Source: Candidatus Poribacteria bacterium
GTDB taxonomy: Bacteria > Poribacteria > WGA-4E > WGA-3G
Direction: 5' to 3'
Length of the DNA stretch: 12,606 nucleotides
Assembly (NCBI GenBank): GCA_009845505.1
Contig: VXZL01000352.1
Coordinates: forward strand, 1 to 12,606
Of the stretch, positions 1 through 6,533 are shown one piece after another. The notes beneath the pieces are model-generated. The model was not told where the DNA came from. It searched no databases and worked only from the letters and a program-made list of their open reading frames with translations. The translations under genes were made by a program, and so were the position numbers. Position 1 is the stretch's first letter; every line of letters begins with the position of its first letter.

Positions 1-720
1 GTGCAGATGCAAGGCACCACAACAGGTCTGCTGCCGAGGCGTAACAACTTCGCATCCATTTTTTGATAAAACCCGAATCGTTGCAACATTCGTCTCCGTA
101 AAGACTTGGTTCATGACGCATCCCGGTATGAATCCGACGCGGTATCGGGTTTCACCTTCGGCGGGTGTAACGTCTCGTATCGTATATTTCAATTGGGGTG
201 ATGGAATTGTCGGAAGCAGGGATTCCATCTGCCCGAATTGACCCATCAGTTTCAGAATGCCTGTCTTCTGGACGAGCCTCCGGATACCAAGTCGTTGATA
301 GAGCCACATTAATTCAAAGATTAAGTCCAATCGTTCTTTATTCGGCAAAATATGCTTGAAGACCAAGTTCGTCCAAAATCGGTAAGCTGCTGAACGCGGC
401 GCGTTCTGTTCATATATAGCGCGTGCCTCTTCAAGGAGTTCCCCGAAATGAACACCAGAAGGACACGCCGTTTCGCATGCGCGACAATCTAAACACCGAT
501 AAATGTATTCCGACCATTCCTCGTTGAGTGGAATAGCGTCTTCGTCTTTGAAGGCACTCCCCATAAGGTAAAGTCTACCTCTTGGTGAATCCGTTTCTAA
601 ACCTAATTCCCGATAGGTTGGACAAGTAGGTAGGCAGAGTCCACAGTGTGTACAGGCATCCCACTTTTTCCAGCTGAAGGTGTCTACACCGATAAGTTGT
701 TGTGTGTGTTGATTGGACAT
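1..720 (-). CDS. glcF: Glycolate oxidase iron-sulfur subunit GlcF-like (3' end cut by window edge)
   Basis: The first 240 residues are visible; the gene continues past the left edge. Two 4Fe-4S ferredoxin motifs are seen: Cys 23, 26, 29, 33 (CTHCGLCLPTCP) and Cys 76, 79, 82, 86 (CLDCRACETACP). The start of a CCG (heterodisulfide-reductase-type) domain follows at about 195-240, with a GCV motif at 200-202 and CCGALHLH at the cut end. This order is that of GlcF and of related lactate/glycolate dehydrogenase Fe-S subunits. In the known complex the flavin subunit GlcD oxidises glycolate (or another 2-hydroxyacid) to the 2-oxoacid, and GlcF passes the electrons to the respiratory chain at the inner membrane. 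No glcD lies upstream; it may lie beyond the edge or elsewhere. The ATG at 718-720 is the only reasonable start, although no good Shine-Dalgarno sequence precedes it. The gene lies 25 nt after the small membrane-protein gene and is probably co-transcribed with larE and def. Confidence 0.9.
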   Translation of the reverse strand, partial: MSNQHTQQLIGVDTFSWKKWDACTHCGLCLPTCPTYRELGLETDSPRGRLYLMGSAFKDEDAIPLNEEWSEYIYRCLDCRACETACPSGVHFGELLEEARAIYEQNAPRSAAYRFWTNLVFKHILPNKERLDLIFELMWLYQRLGIRRLVQKTGILKLMGQFGQMESLLPTIPSPQLKYTIRDVTPAEGETRYRVGFIPGCVMNQVFTETNVATIRVLSKNGCEVVTPRQQTCCGALHLH

Positions 721-745
721 ATCAAATTTTACGATGTTTGATTAT

Positions 746-1219
746 TTATTCCTTGTTTTTTACCGATGTGTCGGGTGACCCCGCACGGAAAACACGCAGA
801 TTTGGAGATCTCTTTAACAAGCGTGTGAATAGGAAGAAGCTGCCGATGATGCCGGCACCGAGCAGCCCCAAACATGCAAACGCAAGAATACCGGCAAGGA
901 GGAGGAGGAGTATGTCCAAGATTTTAGAAATCACAGGACTCATCGGCGGGTCAGAAAGCATCCAGACAATGTAAAGAAAAAATAAAACAATCAAGCCAAT
1001 CGCAGTTAACGTTAGATGGACCGGATTTGCTTTACCTGCAAAGCTGTCCTTAAGGTTTCGGGTACGGGTGCCCTCAATTTTTTCTCCTAACAATTCCTTT
1101 TGGTCTTGTGTGAACGTCTTTTTCCGAGAGGATGCCCTTGAAACTAATCGCCTTTTCCTCCGTTGCATTTCTTTGGTGGATCGGTATGGCTTTAGGTTAA
1201 TGCATTTGAGTTTGTGCAT
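746..1219 (-). CDS. Small two-segment membrane protein of unknown function
   Basis: A 157-residue protein that I do not recognise. Residues 1-60 are strongly basic (many Lys/Arg, including an RRKRR run near 20-24) and should be cytoplasmic. Hydrophobic segments follow at about 69-88 and 101-132. The second is long enough (about 32 residues, Leu/Gly-rich) to be a tight hairpin or an extended helix. The tail is short, basic and hydrophilic. I chose the ATG at 1217-1219 because a strong Shine-Dalgarno (GAGGGGG, minus strand) lies 6 nt upstream. This makes the gene overlap the end of larE by 23 nt, typical of translational coupling. The frame stays open further upstream inside larE, but an earlier start has no such support. 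Its place between larE and glcF hints at a membrane role linked to those genes, but nothing in the sequence proves it. Confidence 0.7.
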   Translation of the reverse strand: MHKLKCINLKPYRSTKEMQRRKRRLVSRASSRKKTFTQDQKELLGEKIEGTRTRNLKDSFAGKANPVHLTLTAIGLIVLFFLYIVWMLSDPPMSPVISKILDILLLLLAGILAFACLGLLGAGIIGSFFLFTRLLKRSPNLRVFRAGSPDTSVKNKE

Positions 1220-2045
1220 TCGTAACCCCCTCGTTAAGGCTGCCGGAACGATACCCCTGCAGATCAAGCGTAACATGGGCATATCCAAGCGTTTTAAAAT
1301 GTTCGTTAATATCACGCCGCACGGCTTTTGAGTGCATCCGCGAGATTTCTTCCGCATCTAACTCAATTCGAGCAAGTTCACCGTGATGTCGGACTCGAAA
1401 CTGACGAATCCCTAAATCGTAGAGGAATTGTTCAGCCGCATCCACCTGTCTTAGCAATTCACGGGTAATCCGCATACCGTAAGGGAATCGTGAGGAGAGG
1501 CAAGCGAACGCCGGTTTATCCCACGTTGGGAGATCCCACACTTTTGAGATCTCACGAATCTCCGCCTTTGTCAAGTTAACATCAATCAAAGGAGCTTGGA
1601 TACCCATTTTTTTCGCTGCATCCATTCCGGGACGGTGGTCACCCACATCATCTGGGATGGCACCGTAAACGATTGTGCCGACATCGTACTTTTCAGCGAT
1701 CGGACGGAGTTTATCGAACAGTTCTGTTTTGCAGAAGAAGCACCGATTGGTAGGGTTGCTTGCGTACCCTTCGAGGTCTAATTCGTGTGTATTGACTGTT
1801 TCAAAGCGAATTCCAATCTGCTTAGCAATTTCCTGTGCTGCTTTCATTTCCCGGATGGGATAGGAATCAGAGATAGCTGTAACAGCGAGGGCGTTCTCAC
1901 CCAATGCGTGTTGTGCCGCCTCTGCGAGAAATGTACTGTCAACACCACCGGAAAAGGCGACAATGACCTTCTCATAAGCGTGCAAGCATCCATAGAGTTC
2001 TTCGAGTTTCCTTTGTAGGATAGGCTCAAGTTTTTGATTTGACAT
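1197..2045 (-). CDS. larE: ATP-dependent sacrificial sulfur transferase LarE
   Basis: A 282-residue PP-loop ATP pyrophosphatase. The PP-loop SGGVDST lies at about 32-38, in an N-terminal Rossmann-like domain. The LarE-typical NRCFFCK motif (Cys 102 and Cys 105) and the ACLSSRFPYG motif (Cys 182) follow. In the Lactobacillus enzyme a single cysteine in the ACLSSR-type motif gives up its sulfur to the pyridinium dicarboxylate mononucleotide precursor, forming the nickel-pincer nucleotide cofactor of lactate racemase LarA. Here the CxxC pair plus that cysteine matches the other known class, such as Thermotoga maritima LarE, which uses the three cysteines to hold a 4Fe-4S cluster that delivers sulfur repeatedly. 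That assignment is inference from motif. An in-frame TTG at 2060 would add five residues, but the ATG at 2045 is preferred; neither has a clear Shine-Dalgarno. larB, larC and larA are not in the window. It lies 72 nt after def and overlaps the next gene. Confidence 0.92.
   Translation of the reverse strand: MSNQKLEPILQRKLEELYGCLHAYEKVIVAFSGGVDSTFLAEAAQHALGENALAVTAISDSYPIREMKAAQEIAKQIGIRFETVNTHELDLEGYASNPTNRCFFCKTELFDKLRPIAEKYDVGTIVYGAIPDDVGDHRPGMDAAKKMGIQAPLIDVNLTKAEIREISKVWDLPTWDKPAFACLSSRFPYGMRITRELLRQVDAAEQFLYDLGIRQFRVRHHGELARIELDAEEISRMHSKAVRRDINEHFKTLGYAHVTLDLQGYRSGSLNEGVTNAQTQMH
1226..1232 (-). promoter_or_regulatory. Strong Shine-Dalgarno that fixes the start of the small membrane-protein gene
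   Basis: GAGGGGG on the minus strand, 6 nt before the ATG at 1217-1219. It lies inside the last codons of larE, so ribosomes finishing larE could restart on the next gene. Confidence 0.6.
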
Positions 2046-2117
2046 ATTTTTGAGTAGCAAGTTTCGGTGAACACGTTACACCAAAGTAGCTGCCATCCTT
2101 CGGACAGGTATAGGAGG

Positions 2118-2717
2118 TTAAACGGGACGTTCGGCGCGTTGCAGTTTCTGCAATTCGTCACTGAGCAACCGTCGTTTTAATCCGCTGATTCGGTCAATAA
2201 AAAGTATGCCGTTGAGATGATCTATTTCATGTTGCAGAACACGCGCCAATAAACCGTCGGCTTCAATATGGACAGATTCGCCGTATGCATTGAGTCCTTC
2301 AACAACAATGTTCTCTGGACGTTTCACATCGGCAGTCACATCTGGGATACTGAGGCATCCTTCCTCGGCAACAATTTCTCCGTCGGAACTCAGAATTTCG
2401 GGGTTAAACAAAACCAAAGGCTCGTATTCCTCATCGTCCTCTTCGCCGATATTGACAATGATGAGCCGTTTCAGAACACCGACCTGTGTCGCGGCGAGTC
2501 CAATACCGTTGCCTGTAGCCTCCAGCGTCATCAACATCTCGTCAGCGAATTGACGCTCTGCATCGGCGATCTCTGCCACCGGTTCTGCTTTTTTGCGAAG
2601 GACCGGATCGCCGTAATAGCGTAGTTGCAAAGGGGCTGTTTCACGCAGCACCACACTATCTTCTCCACCTATATCCGAGGTGGCTGTATTCTTAGGCTTT
2701 CTTCTACGTTTTGGCAT
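2118..2717 (-). CDS. def: Peptide deformylase
   Basis: A 199-residue protein with all three signature motifs of the metalloprotease that removes the N-formyl group from new proteins at the ribosome. Motif 1 is GIGLAATQVG (71-80), motif 2 is EEGCLSIP (118-125, metal ligand Cys 121) and motif 3 is HEIDHLNG (163-170, ligands His 163 and His 167, catalytic Glu 164). The canonical fold begins near residue 30 (LQLRYYGDPVLR). The first ~28 residues are therefore an extra, basic N-terminal extension, unless translation starts internally; the ATG at 2717 has only a distant GGAG about 13 nt upstream. The usual partner fmt is absent; the next gene is larE, 72 nt on. A sigma70-like promoter at 2772-2800 precedes the gene and should drive def, larE, the membrane protein and glcF. 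Function is near certain; the exact start is less so. Confidence 0.95.
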   Translation of the reverse strand: MPKRRRKPKNTATSDIGGEDSVVLRETAPLQLRYYGDPVLRKKAEPVAEIADAERQFADEMLMTLEATGNGIGLAATQVGVLKRLIIVNIGEEDDEEYEPLVLFNPEILSSDGEIVAEEGCLSIPDVTADVKRPENIVVEGLNAYGESVHIEADGLLARVLQHEIDHLNGILFIDRISGLKRRLLSDELQKLQRAERPV

Positions 2718-2771
2718 GTATCAGGACGTTCTCCATTTGCAACATATCTTTAGACAAAAACAACTTTTAAT

Positions 2772-2800
2772 AGGTTATCACTTATTGAAGATTCTGTCAA
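2772..2800 (-). promoter_or_regulatory. Sigma70-type promoter candidate upstream of def
   Basis: On the minus strand a perfect -35 TTGACA (2795-2800) is followed after 17 bp by TAACCT (2772-2777), a 3/6 match to the -10 consensus. Transcription would start near 2765, leaving a leader of about 50 nt before def. The element lies directly after the stop codon of the upstream membrane-protein gene, so def-larE-glcF could be transcribed independently of it. Confidence 0.5.
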
Positions 2801-2814
2801 GCAAAAAGTTTTTC

Positions 2815-4356
2815 TCAAGGTATCGGCATTAGATACAGATAGAAGCCTTCGTCATCAACAATTGAACCGGTAAATTGGGTTAGGAAAGTGAGGTTATGCT
2901 GTGCACGCAATTCAGGGTCTAAAGAGCGGTTCATGATAATTAAAAGGTCTTGGGCTGTCTGTGTTCTTAGGATACTTGCCTCCTTAAGGACCTGATCGTC
3001 TGGGATATCGACATCGGGCATGCGGACATCGTCCCATCTAACGAAAGAGCCAAACCGGCTGCCGTGTACATAATAAATTTCATCTTTTTCGAGATACCCG
3101 ACAATCGTGCTCGCAGCATAATCGACTTCCCCTACTATCGTCATGTCTTGCATATCTTCTGCTTTGATATATTCAGCCACCTGTTTTCCATAAGAGAAGA
3201 CATAGCGGTCCTCGAGTATGACCGTTGTTATCCCTCCAATGAACTGACAGACGAAGATGAAAGTGACAAACGAAGAAAATAGGCGTTGTGACAACGCACT
3301 AAGGCTTTTGAATGGGAGGGTTATCTCAGGACAGTCTCTATAAATCCAAGCGATCATAAGAAATGTAATAAACAGAAATCCGTGGTGGCGCATACTACCG
3401 TAATACTTTATGTAGAAAAACACTAAAAGTCCAAATGTCGCCATGAGGTATATAAGCAGGGCAGTAGGGCGTTTGAGGAGTAAGAAGATGCTGCAAAGGA
3501 TAAGAAGGCAACAGAGCGGGATTTGGATGGCCTGGAAGAGGTTATACGTCTCTAATTGGTGTTTGTTCCAGAAATTAAGCGAGAATTCTGGGATAGGTAG
3601 AAGCGCGCGGGAAATAAGTTTAATAACGTTGCTGAATTCTGTTGAATCATAAGCGAAACGCCATTCAACAGCAAAACCAGTATCTGCTGGAGGATTCAGT
3701 TGCAAAACTGCTGTAATGATACCGATGCCGATAAGGGCGAATCCGATCCAGATTGATTTTTTATCGCCTATCGCCTCAATCTCCTCAGCGAGTGGCTTAG
3801 AGAGCCAATTGCGATAGAGGTATTCACAGCAAAGCGCGAATCCTATCGTTATGGTAAGAATTAACGCGTGTACACTCGTATGCGAAAGGAAAAATAATAC
3901 ACAACCGATCCAAATAAAACGTCTGTAACGTTCACTGAAAAGAATACAGAAAACAATTATCAGTAGCAACCCAAGCGCGTAGTTTCGCGCAAGAACAGCG
4001 TATTCATAAAGCACAAAATAGCCAAAACAGAAGAGAAATTTTTGGAAGCGATTGAAGGGTGCGTAACGAACAAATAGATAGACCGTGCCAGTTGCAATCA
4101 GAAGATGAAACACCTGCATGATGACAGGGGAATGTGTGATACGGGTGAGTGGCATGAGACAGAGGTGCCATATCCCCGGATGTCCTTCATATTTGAGGTG
4201 CGCGAAAAGTTCAAAGACTGAGGCACTGTCCCGGGCAAGGAGCCATGCCTGAATCTCGTCACGCCACATCTCATGGTGGCTTGTTGTATAAGCACCTATT
4301 GCAAGGAAAAGGAACGCTAAACCGAGTGCGTAGTGTGTTTCCTTTTTACGCATCAT
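2815..4356 (-). CDS. GT-C-like multi-spanning membrane glycosyltransferase (PMT/ArnT-like), substrate unknown
   Basis: A 513-residue polytopic membrane protein with roughly nine to eleven hydrophobic segments over residues 8-390 and a soluble C-terminal part of about 120 residues. After the first membrane segment comes a loop with WRDEIQAWLLARD (31-43). An acidic DE pair in the first extracytoplasmic loop is the hallmark of GT-C enzymes (PMT, ArnT, RgtA-D type), where Asp is the likely catalytic or metal-binding residue. EGHPGIW (57-63) and RNYALGL (124-130) resemble conserved blocks of the same superfamily. Such enzymes transfer a sugar from a polyprenyl-phosphate donor to a lipid, glycan or protein on the outer face of the cytoplasmic membrane. 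Donor and acceptor cannot be told here. The start is one of two adjacent ATGs (4356 or 4353), both with a weak ribosome site. It lies 38 nt after the VWA gene and is probably co-transcribed with it. Confidence 0.7.
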   Translation of the reverse strand: MMRKKETHYALGLAFLFLAIGAYTTSHHEMWRDEIQAWLLARDSASVFELFAHLKYEGHPGIWHLCLMPLTRITHSPVIMQVFHLLIATGTVYLFVRYAPFNRFQKFLFCFGYFVLYEYAVLARNYALGLLLIIVFCILFSERYRRFIWIGCVLFFLSHTSVHALILTITIGFALCCEYLYRNWLSKPLAEEIEAIGDKKSIWIGFALIGIGIITAVLQLNPPADTGFAVEWRFAYDSTEFSNVIKLISRALLPIPEFSLNFWNKHQLETYNLFQAIQIPLCCLLILCSIFLLLKRPTALLIYLMATFGLLVFFYIKYYGSMRHHGFLFITFLMIAWIYRDCPEITLPFKSLSALSQRLFSSFVTFIFVCQFIGGITTVILEDRYVFSYGKQVAEYIKAEDMQDMTIVGEVDYAASTIVGYLEKDEIYYVHGSRFGSFVRWDDVRMPDVDIPDDQVLKEASILRTQTAQDLLIIMNRSLDPELRAQHNLTFLTQFTGSIVDDEGFYLYLMPIP

Positions 4357-4394
4357 TACAGCCGCGATCTTTGAATCGAGGCACCTCTATGCTC

Positions 4395-5477
4395 TTACTG
4401 AATTGCGAGGCTTGAAATAGGCAGCCATAAGCCGCCGGTAGTTTTGGCAATAAATTTCTGGAAAGGCTCGTCTCGTCCGATAACATCTACCTTAATTCTT
4501 GCAGTCTTCATCTTCATCATTACATCTATTGAAGAGTAGGCACCGCTTACATACTCATCCGTTACAAAAATGAAATGGACTTCAGCGTCTCTTCGAAATG
4601 TTACCTCATCGGCGGCGCGGATAAGTGCGTCCAAACCCCTCTCATCTCCTCGAAATTTGAGTTGACTGAGGACTTTTTTCACCTGCTCGGTTGAGCGGGT
4701 TTGCGGAATCACTTCAAAGTCCAATCCAAGGAGACTATAGCCAGTTCCTGCGCGAAAGGCGACGATACCGATGGTGAAATCGATCCCGGCACTCGCAAAT
4801 TGGTCGGTCATACTATTGAGATGTTCACGCACTGCGTCAACATCGTTTTTCATACTTCCACTACCGTCAATAATGAAGACGATATCGACAAGATTTGTAC
4901 GCCTGCTGGCGATAATATGCTTGGCGATCCTGTTTAGCGCAAGGTCAGGAAGTGTGAGTCCACCAAGATCCGAGGTAGGCTGCCCGTTGGTTTCTGCTAT
5001 GAATCCACCGGTGTGTCTACTCGGTTTGCTGCCGCTACCAAAGGTCCCTGAACCTAATCCAATGCCTGTTCCGCTACTACTACCAGATACAGGTTTGGCT
5101 TGCAGACCTTTACCGTGGCTGTATGCCGTTGAGTGGGTTGCTGAAAAGGGTTCTGGTGTTTCCAATTCGAGAGGAACATCTTGATGGGATACAGATGTTA
5201 CCGGCGGTTGAAGCGATGGCGTTTTGACTTCTAAAACTTGTGTTTGTTGCATACTTTCGGGCGTCACCATCGGTTTCAGCGGCATCTGATGGATTCTTTT
5301 CATCGGGAGGCGCGGTGTCCTCAAGTGGATTTTGGCGATGTCAAACGCAGTGCCTGTCTCAATGTACCGATCCGGTCTTTGTCGGTACAAGGCTCCAAGC
5401 GTCAGAAACAATAAAATATGAAGCCCAATGGAAATAACGAGGGCTTTTGGGATATTTTTGCTAATCACGACTTTCAT
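4395..5477 (-). CDS. Membrane-anchored VWA-domain protein with a TonB-like N-terminus
   Basis: A 360-residue protein in three parts. Residues 1-30 form a short cytoplasmic start and one transmembrane helix (about 11-31) containing Ser16-x3-His20, the same spacing and numbering as the S16/H20 pair of E. coli TonB that couples to ExbB/ExbD. Residues 50-115 are a Pro/Thr-rich linker like TonB's periplasmic stalk, followed by a Gly/Ser-rich hinge (about 131-157). Residues 195-355 are a von Willebrand factor A domain with the metal-ion (MIDAS) motif DGSGS (204-208), a likely Thr near FRAGT (241-245) and an Asp in TDEY (306-309). VWA domains bind protein partners through a divalent cation. The expected topology places the VWA domain in the periplasm. 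It is first in its transcript, with its own promoter candidate upstream and the GT-C gene 38 nt downstream. The domains are clear; the role is unknown, and I do not see exbB or exbD in this window. Confidence 0.8.
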   Translation of the reverse strand: MKVVISKNIPKALVISIGLHILLFLTLGALYRQRPDRYIETGTAFDIAKIHLRTPRLPMKRIHQMPLKPMVTPESMQQTQVLEVKTPSLQPPVTSVSHQDVPLELETPEPFSATHSTAYSHGKGLQAKPVSGSSSGTGIGLGSGTFGSGSKPSRHTGGFIAETNGQPTSDLGGLTLPDLALNRIAKHIIASRRTNLVDIVFIIDGSGSMKNDVDAVREHLNSMTDQFASAGIDFTIGIVAFRAGTGYSLLGLDFEVIPQTRSTEQVKKVLSQLKFRGDERGLDALIRAADEVTFRRDAEVHFIFVTDEYVSGAYSSIDVMMKMKTARIKVDVIGRDEPFQKFIAKTTGGLWLPISSLAIQ

Positions 5478-5540
5478 TTTTGTTCCGTGCGGTCATGCAA
5501 TTATGCTTCAGTTTTTGCAAAGCCCATGGTAACGGAAATT

Positions 5541-5570
5541 ATTATAGCATTATCTCTGTGGTTATTACAA
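5541..5570 (-). promoter_or_regulatory. Promoter candidate for the VWA/GT-C transcript
   Basis: On the minus strand TTGTAA (5565-5570, 4/6 match to the -35 consensus), an 18-bp spacer and a perfect TATAAT (5541-5546). Transcription would begin near 5534, about 57 nt before the VWA start codon. It lies back to back with a plus-strand promoter candidate 27 bp away. Confidence 0.5.
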
Positions 5571-5597
5571 GCAGAGAACGCATTATTTAGAAAAAAG

Positions 5598-5626
5598 TTG
5601 ACGAAAATGTTAAAATTTGGTATGCT
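5598..5626 (+). promoter_or_regulatory. Promoter candidate for the Nudix-rhaM-kinase transcript
   Basis: TTGACG (5598-5603, 5/6 match), a 17-bp spacer and TATGCT (5621-5626, 4/6 match). Transcription would begin near 5633, giving a leader of about 125 nt before the Nudix ATG at 5759. The leader has no clear riboswitch fold that I can recognise. Confidence 0.5.
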
Positions 5627-5758
5627 ATAAGATAGAACCTATGTGGAATCAGAGCGTACAACGTTTCACTTGCTCTCTTACAGTCGGTGTGATAACGTCG
5701 GTTTGCTTATGTGTCTTGTGGCAAATTATCAATTGAAGCGGGTTTTTTGGAATATAAG

Positions 5759-6181
5759 ATGTTTTGTTACGATTACCCACGGCCTGCCGTTACCGTTGAT
5801 ATTGTAATCTTCGCCGGTGAGGATCCAGAGCTGCTGTTGATTAGACGTAAGCATCTTCCCTTTGAAGGGTATTGGGCATTGCCGGGCGGTTTTGTTGAGA
5901 TGGATGAATCGCTTGAGGAAGCCGCACGGCGCGAGTTAGAAGAGGAAACCGATGTTTCGGATGTGACCTTAACCGAGATAGGTGCTTTTGGGGACCCCGC
6001 TCGCGATCCGCGCGGGCGTGTAATTACCATCGCCTACGTTGCTGTCCTTGAGAAACGGTTGTTAAAAGTTGAAGCTGGTTCCGATGCAGCCGAAGTGGCG
6101 TGGTTTTCAACTACTAATTTACCGGCACTTGCATTTGATCACGCAGAAATAATCCAAAAGGCATTGGAAACAACTAAATGA
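5759..6181 (+). CDS. Nudix hydrolase, ADP-ribose-pyrophosphatase-like
   Basis: A 140-residue protein with a Nudix fold. The opening YDYPRPAVTVDIVIF is typical of bacterial ADP-ribose/NAD-linked Nudix enzymes, which cleave nucleoside diphosphates linked to another moiety. The Nudix box runs from Gly44 to Val66: Gly44, Glu50, Arg58-Glu59 and Glu62-Glu63 (metal ligands) are all present, but the usual glycine near the end is Asp65. The downstream stretch FGDPARDPRGRVIT resembles the substrate-loop region of the ADP-ribose pyrophosphatase and NrtR-type group, but no DNA-binding C-terminal domain is present. I chose the ATG at 5759 over an upstream GTG at 5711, because homologous proteins begin at the MF.YDYPRP block; a GGAA 9 nt upstream gives modest support. 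Its stop overlaps the rhaM-like start by 4 nt (ATGA). The exact substrate is unknown. Confidence 0.88.
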   Translation: MFCYDYPRPAVTVDIVIFAGEDPELLLIRRKHLPFEGYWALPGGFVEMDESLEEAARRELEEETDVSDVTLTEIGAFGDPARDPRGRVITIAYVAVLEKRLLKVEAGSDAAEVAWFSTTNLPALAFDHAEIIQKALETTK

Positions 6182-6510
6182 AACATTATGGTTTAACTTT
6201 GAACCTAAAAAACAATCCAGATGTGATTGAAGCATATAAAAAATATCACCGGGATGCGTGGCCAGAAGTAGTTGAGGCTCTGAAGGCAGTCGGTATAACG
6301 AAGATGAATATCTATCTTTTAGGTTGCCGTCTATTTATGGCGATGGAAACGGTTGATAACTTTGATATAGAACGGGATTTTCCACGCTATCTTGAAGAGA
6401 ATCCGAGATGCAAAGCGTGGGATGAATTGATGCGAACTTTCCAGGAACCTGTGGCGGAAGCACAGCCAGACGAATGGTGGGCGTGCATGGAACCTGTCTT
6501 TGAATTGTAA
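6178..6510 (+). CDS. rhaM: L-rhamnose mutarotase family protein (RhaM/RhaU-like)
   Basis: A 110-residue protein of the dimeric alpha/beta-barrel family that interconverts the alpha and beta anomers of L-rhamnose, or in some relatives L-fucose. The length matches the family (about 100-110). Family features are the N-terminal block YKKYHRDAWPEVVEAL (20-35; Tyr20 and His24 are likely active-site residues), a mid-protein IYLLGCRLFMAME strand pair, and the C-terminal Trp-rich part (Trp81, Trp100, Trp101) ending in PVFEL. No rhamnose isomerase, rhamnulokinase or rhamnulose-phosphate aldolase lies nearby, so the true sugar may be fucose or another deoxy sugar. Translation is coupled to the Nudix gene by an ATGA overlap. 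A PfkB kinase starts 23 nt downstream, consistent with a small sugar-processing operon. Confidence 0.85.
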   Translation: MKHYGLTLNLKNNPDVIEAYKKYHRDAWPEVVEALKAVGITKMNIYLLGCRLFMAMETVDNFDIERDFPRYLEENPRCKAWDELMRTFQEPVAEAQPDEWWACMEPVFEL

Positions 6511-6533
6511 CGCGAAAGGGATATATTTCTTCG

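Noticed and set aside
1220..1357. Longer version of the small membrane protein starting inside larE
   Set aside because: It would overlap larE by 161 nt. The strong Shine-Dalgarno at 1226-1232 points to the ATG at 1217-1219.
2043..2060. TTG start for larE, five residues upstream of the ATG
   Set aside because: No Shine-Dalgarno supports it, and an in-frame ATG follows at once; the extra residues add nothing conserved.
5711..5758. GTG start giving the Nudix protein 16 more residues
   Set aside because: The added residues do not resemble family N-termini, and the ATG at 5759 begins exactly at the typical MF.YDYPRP block.
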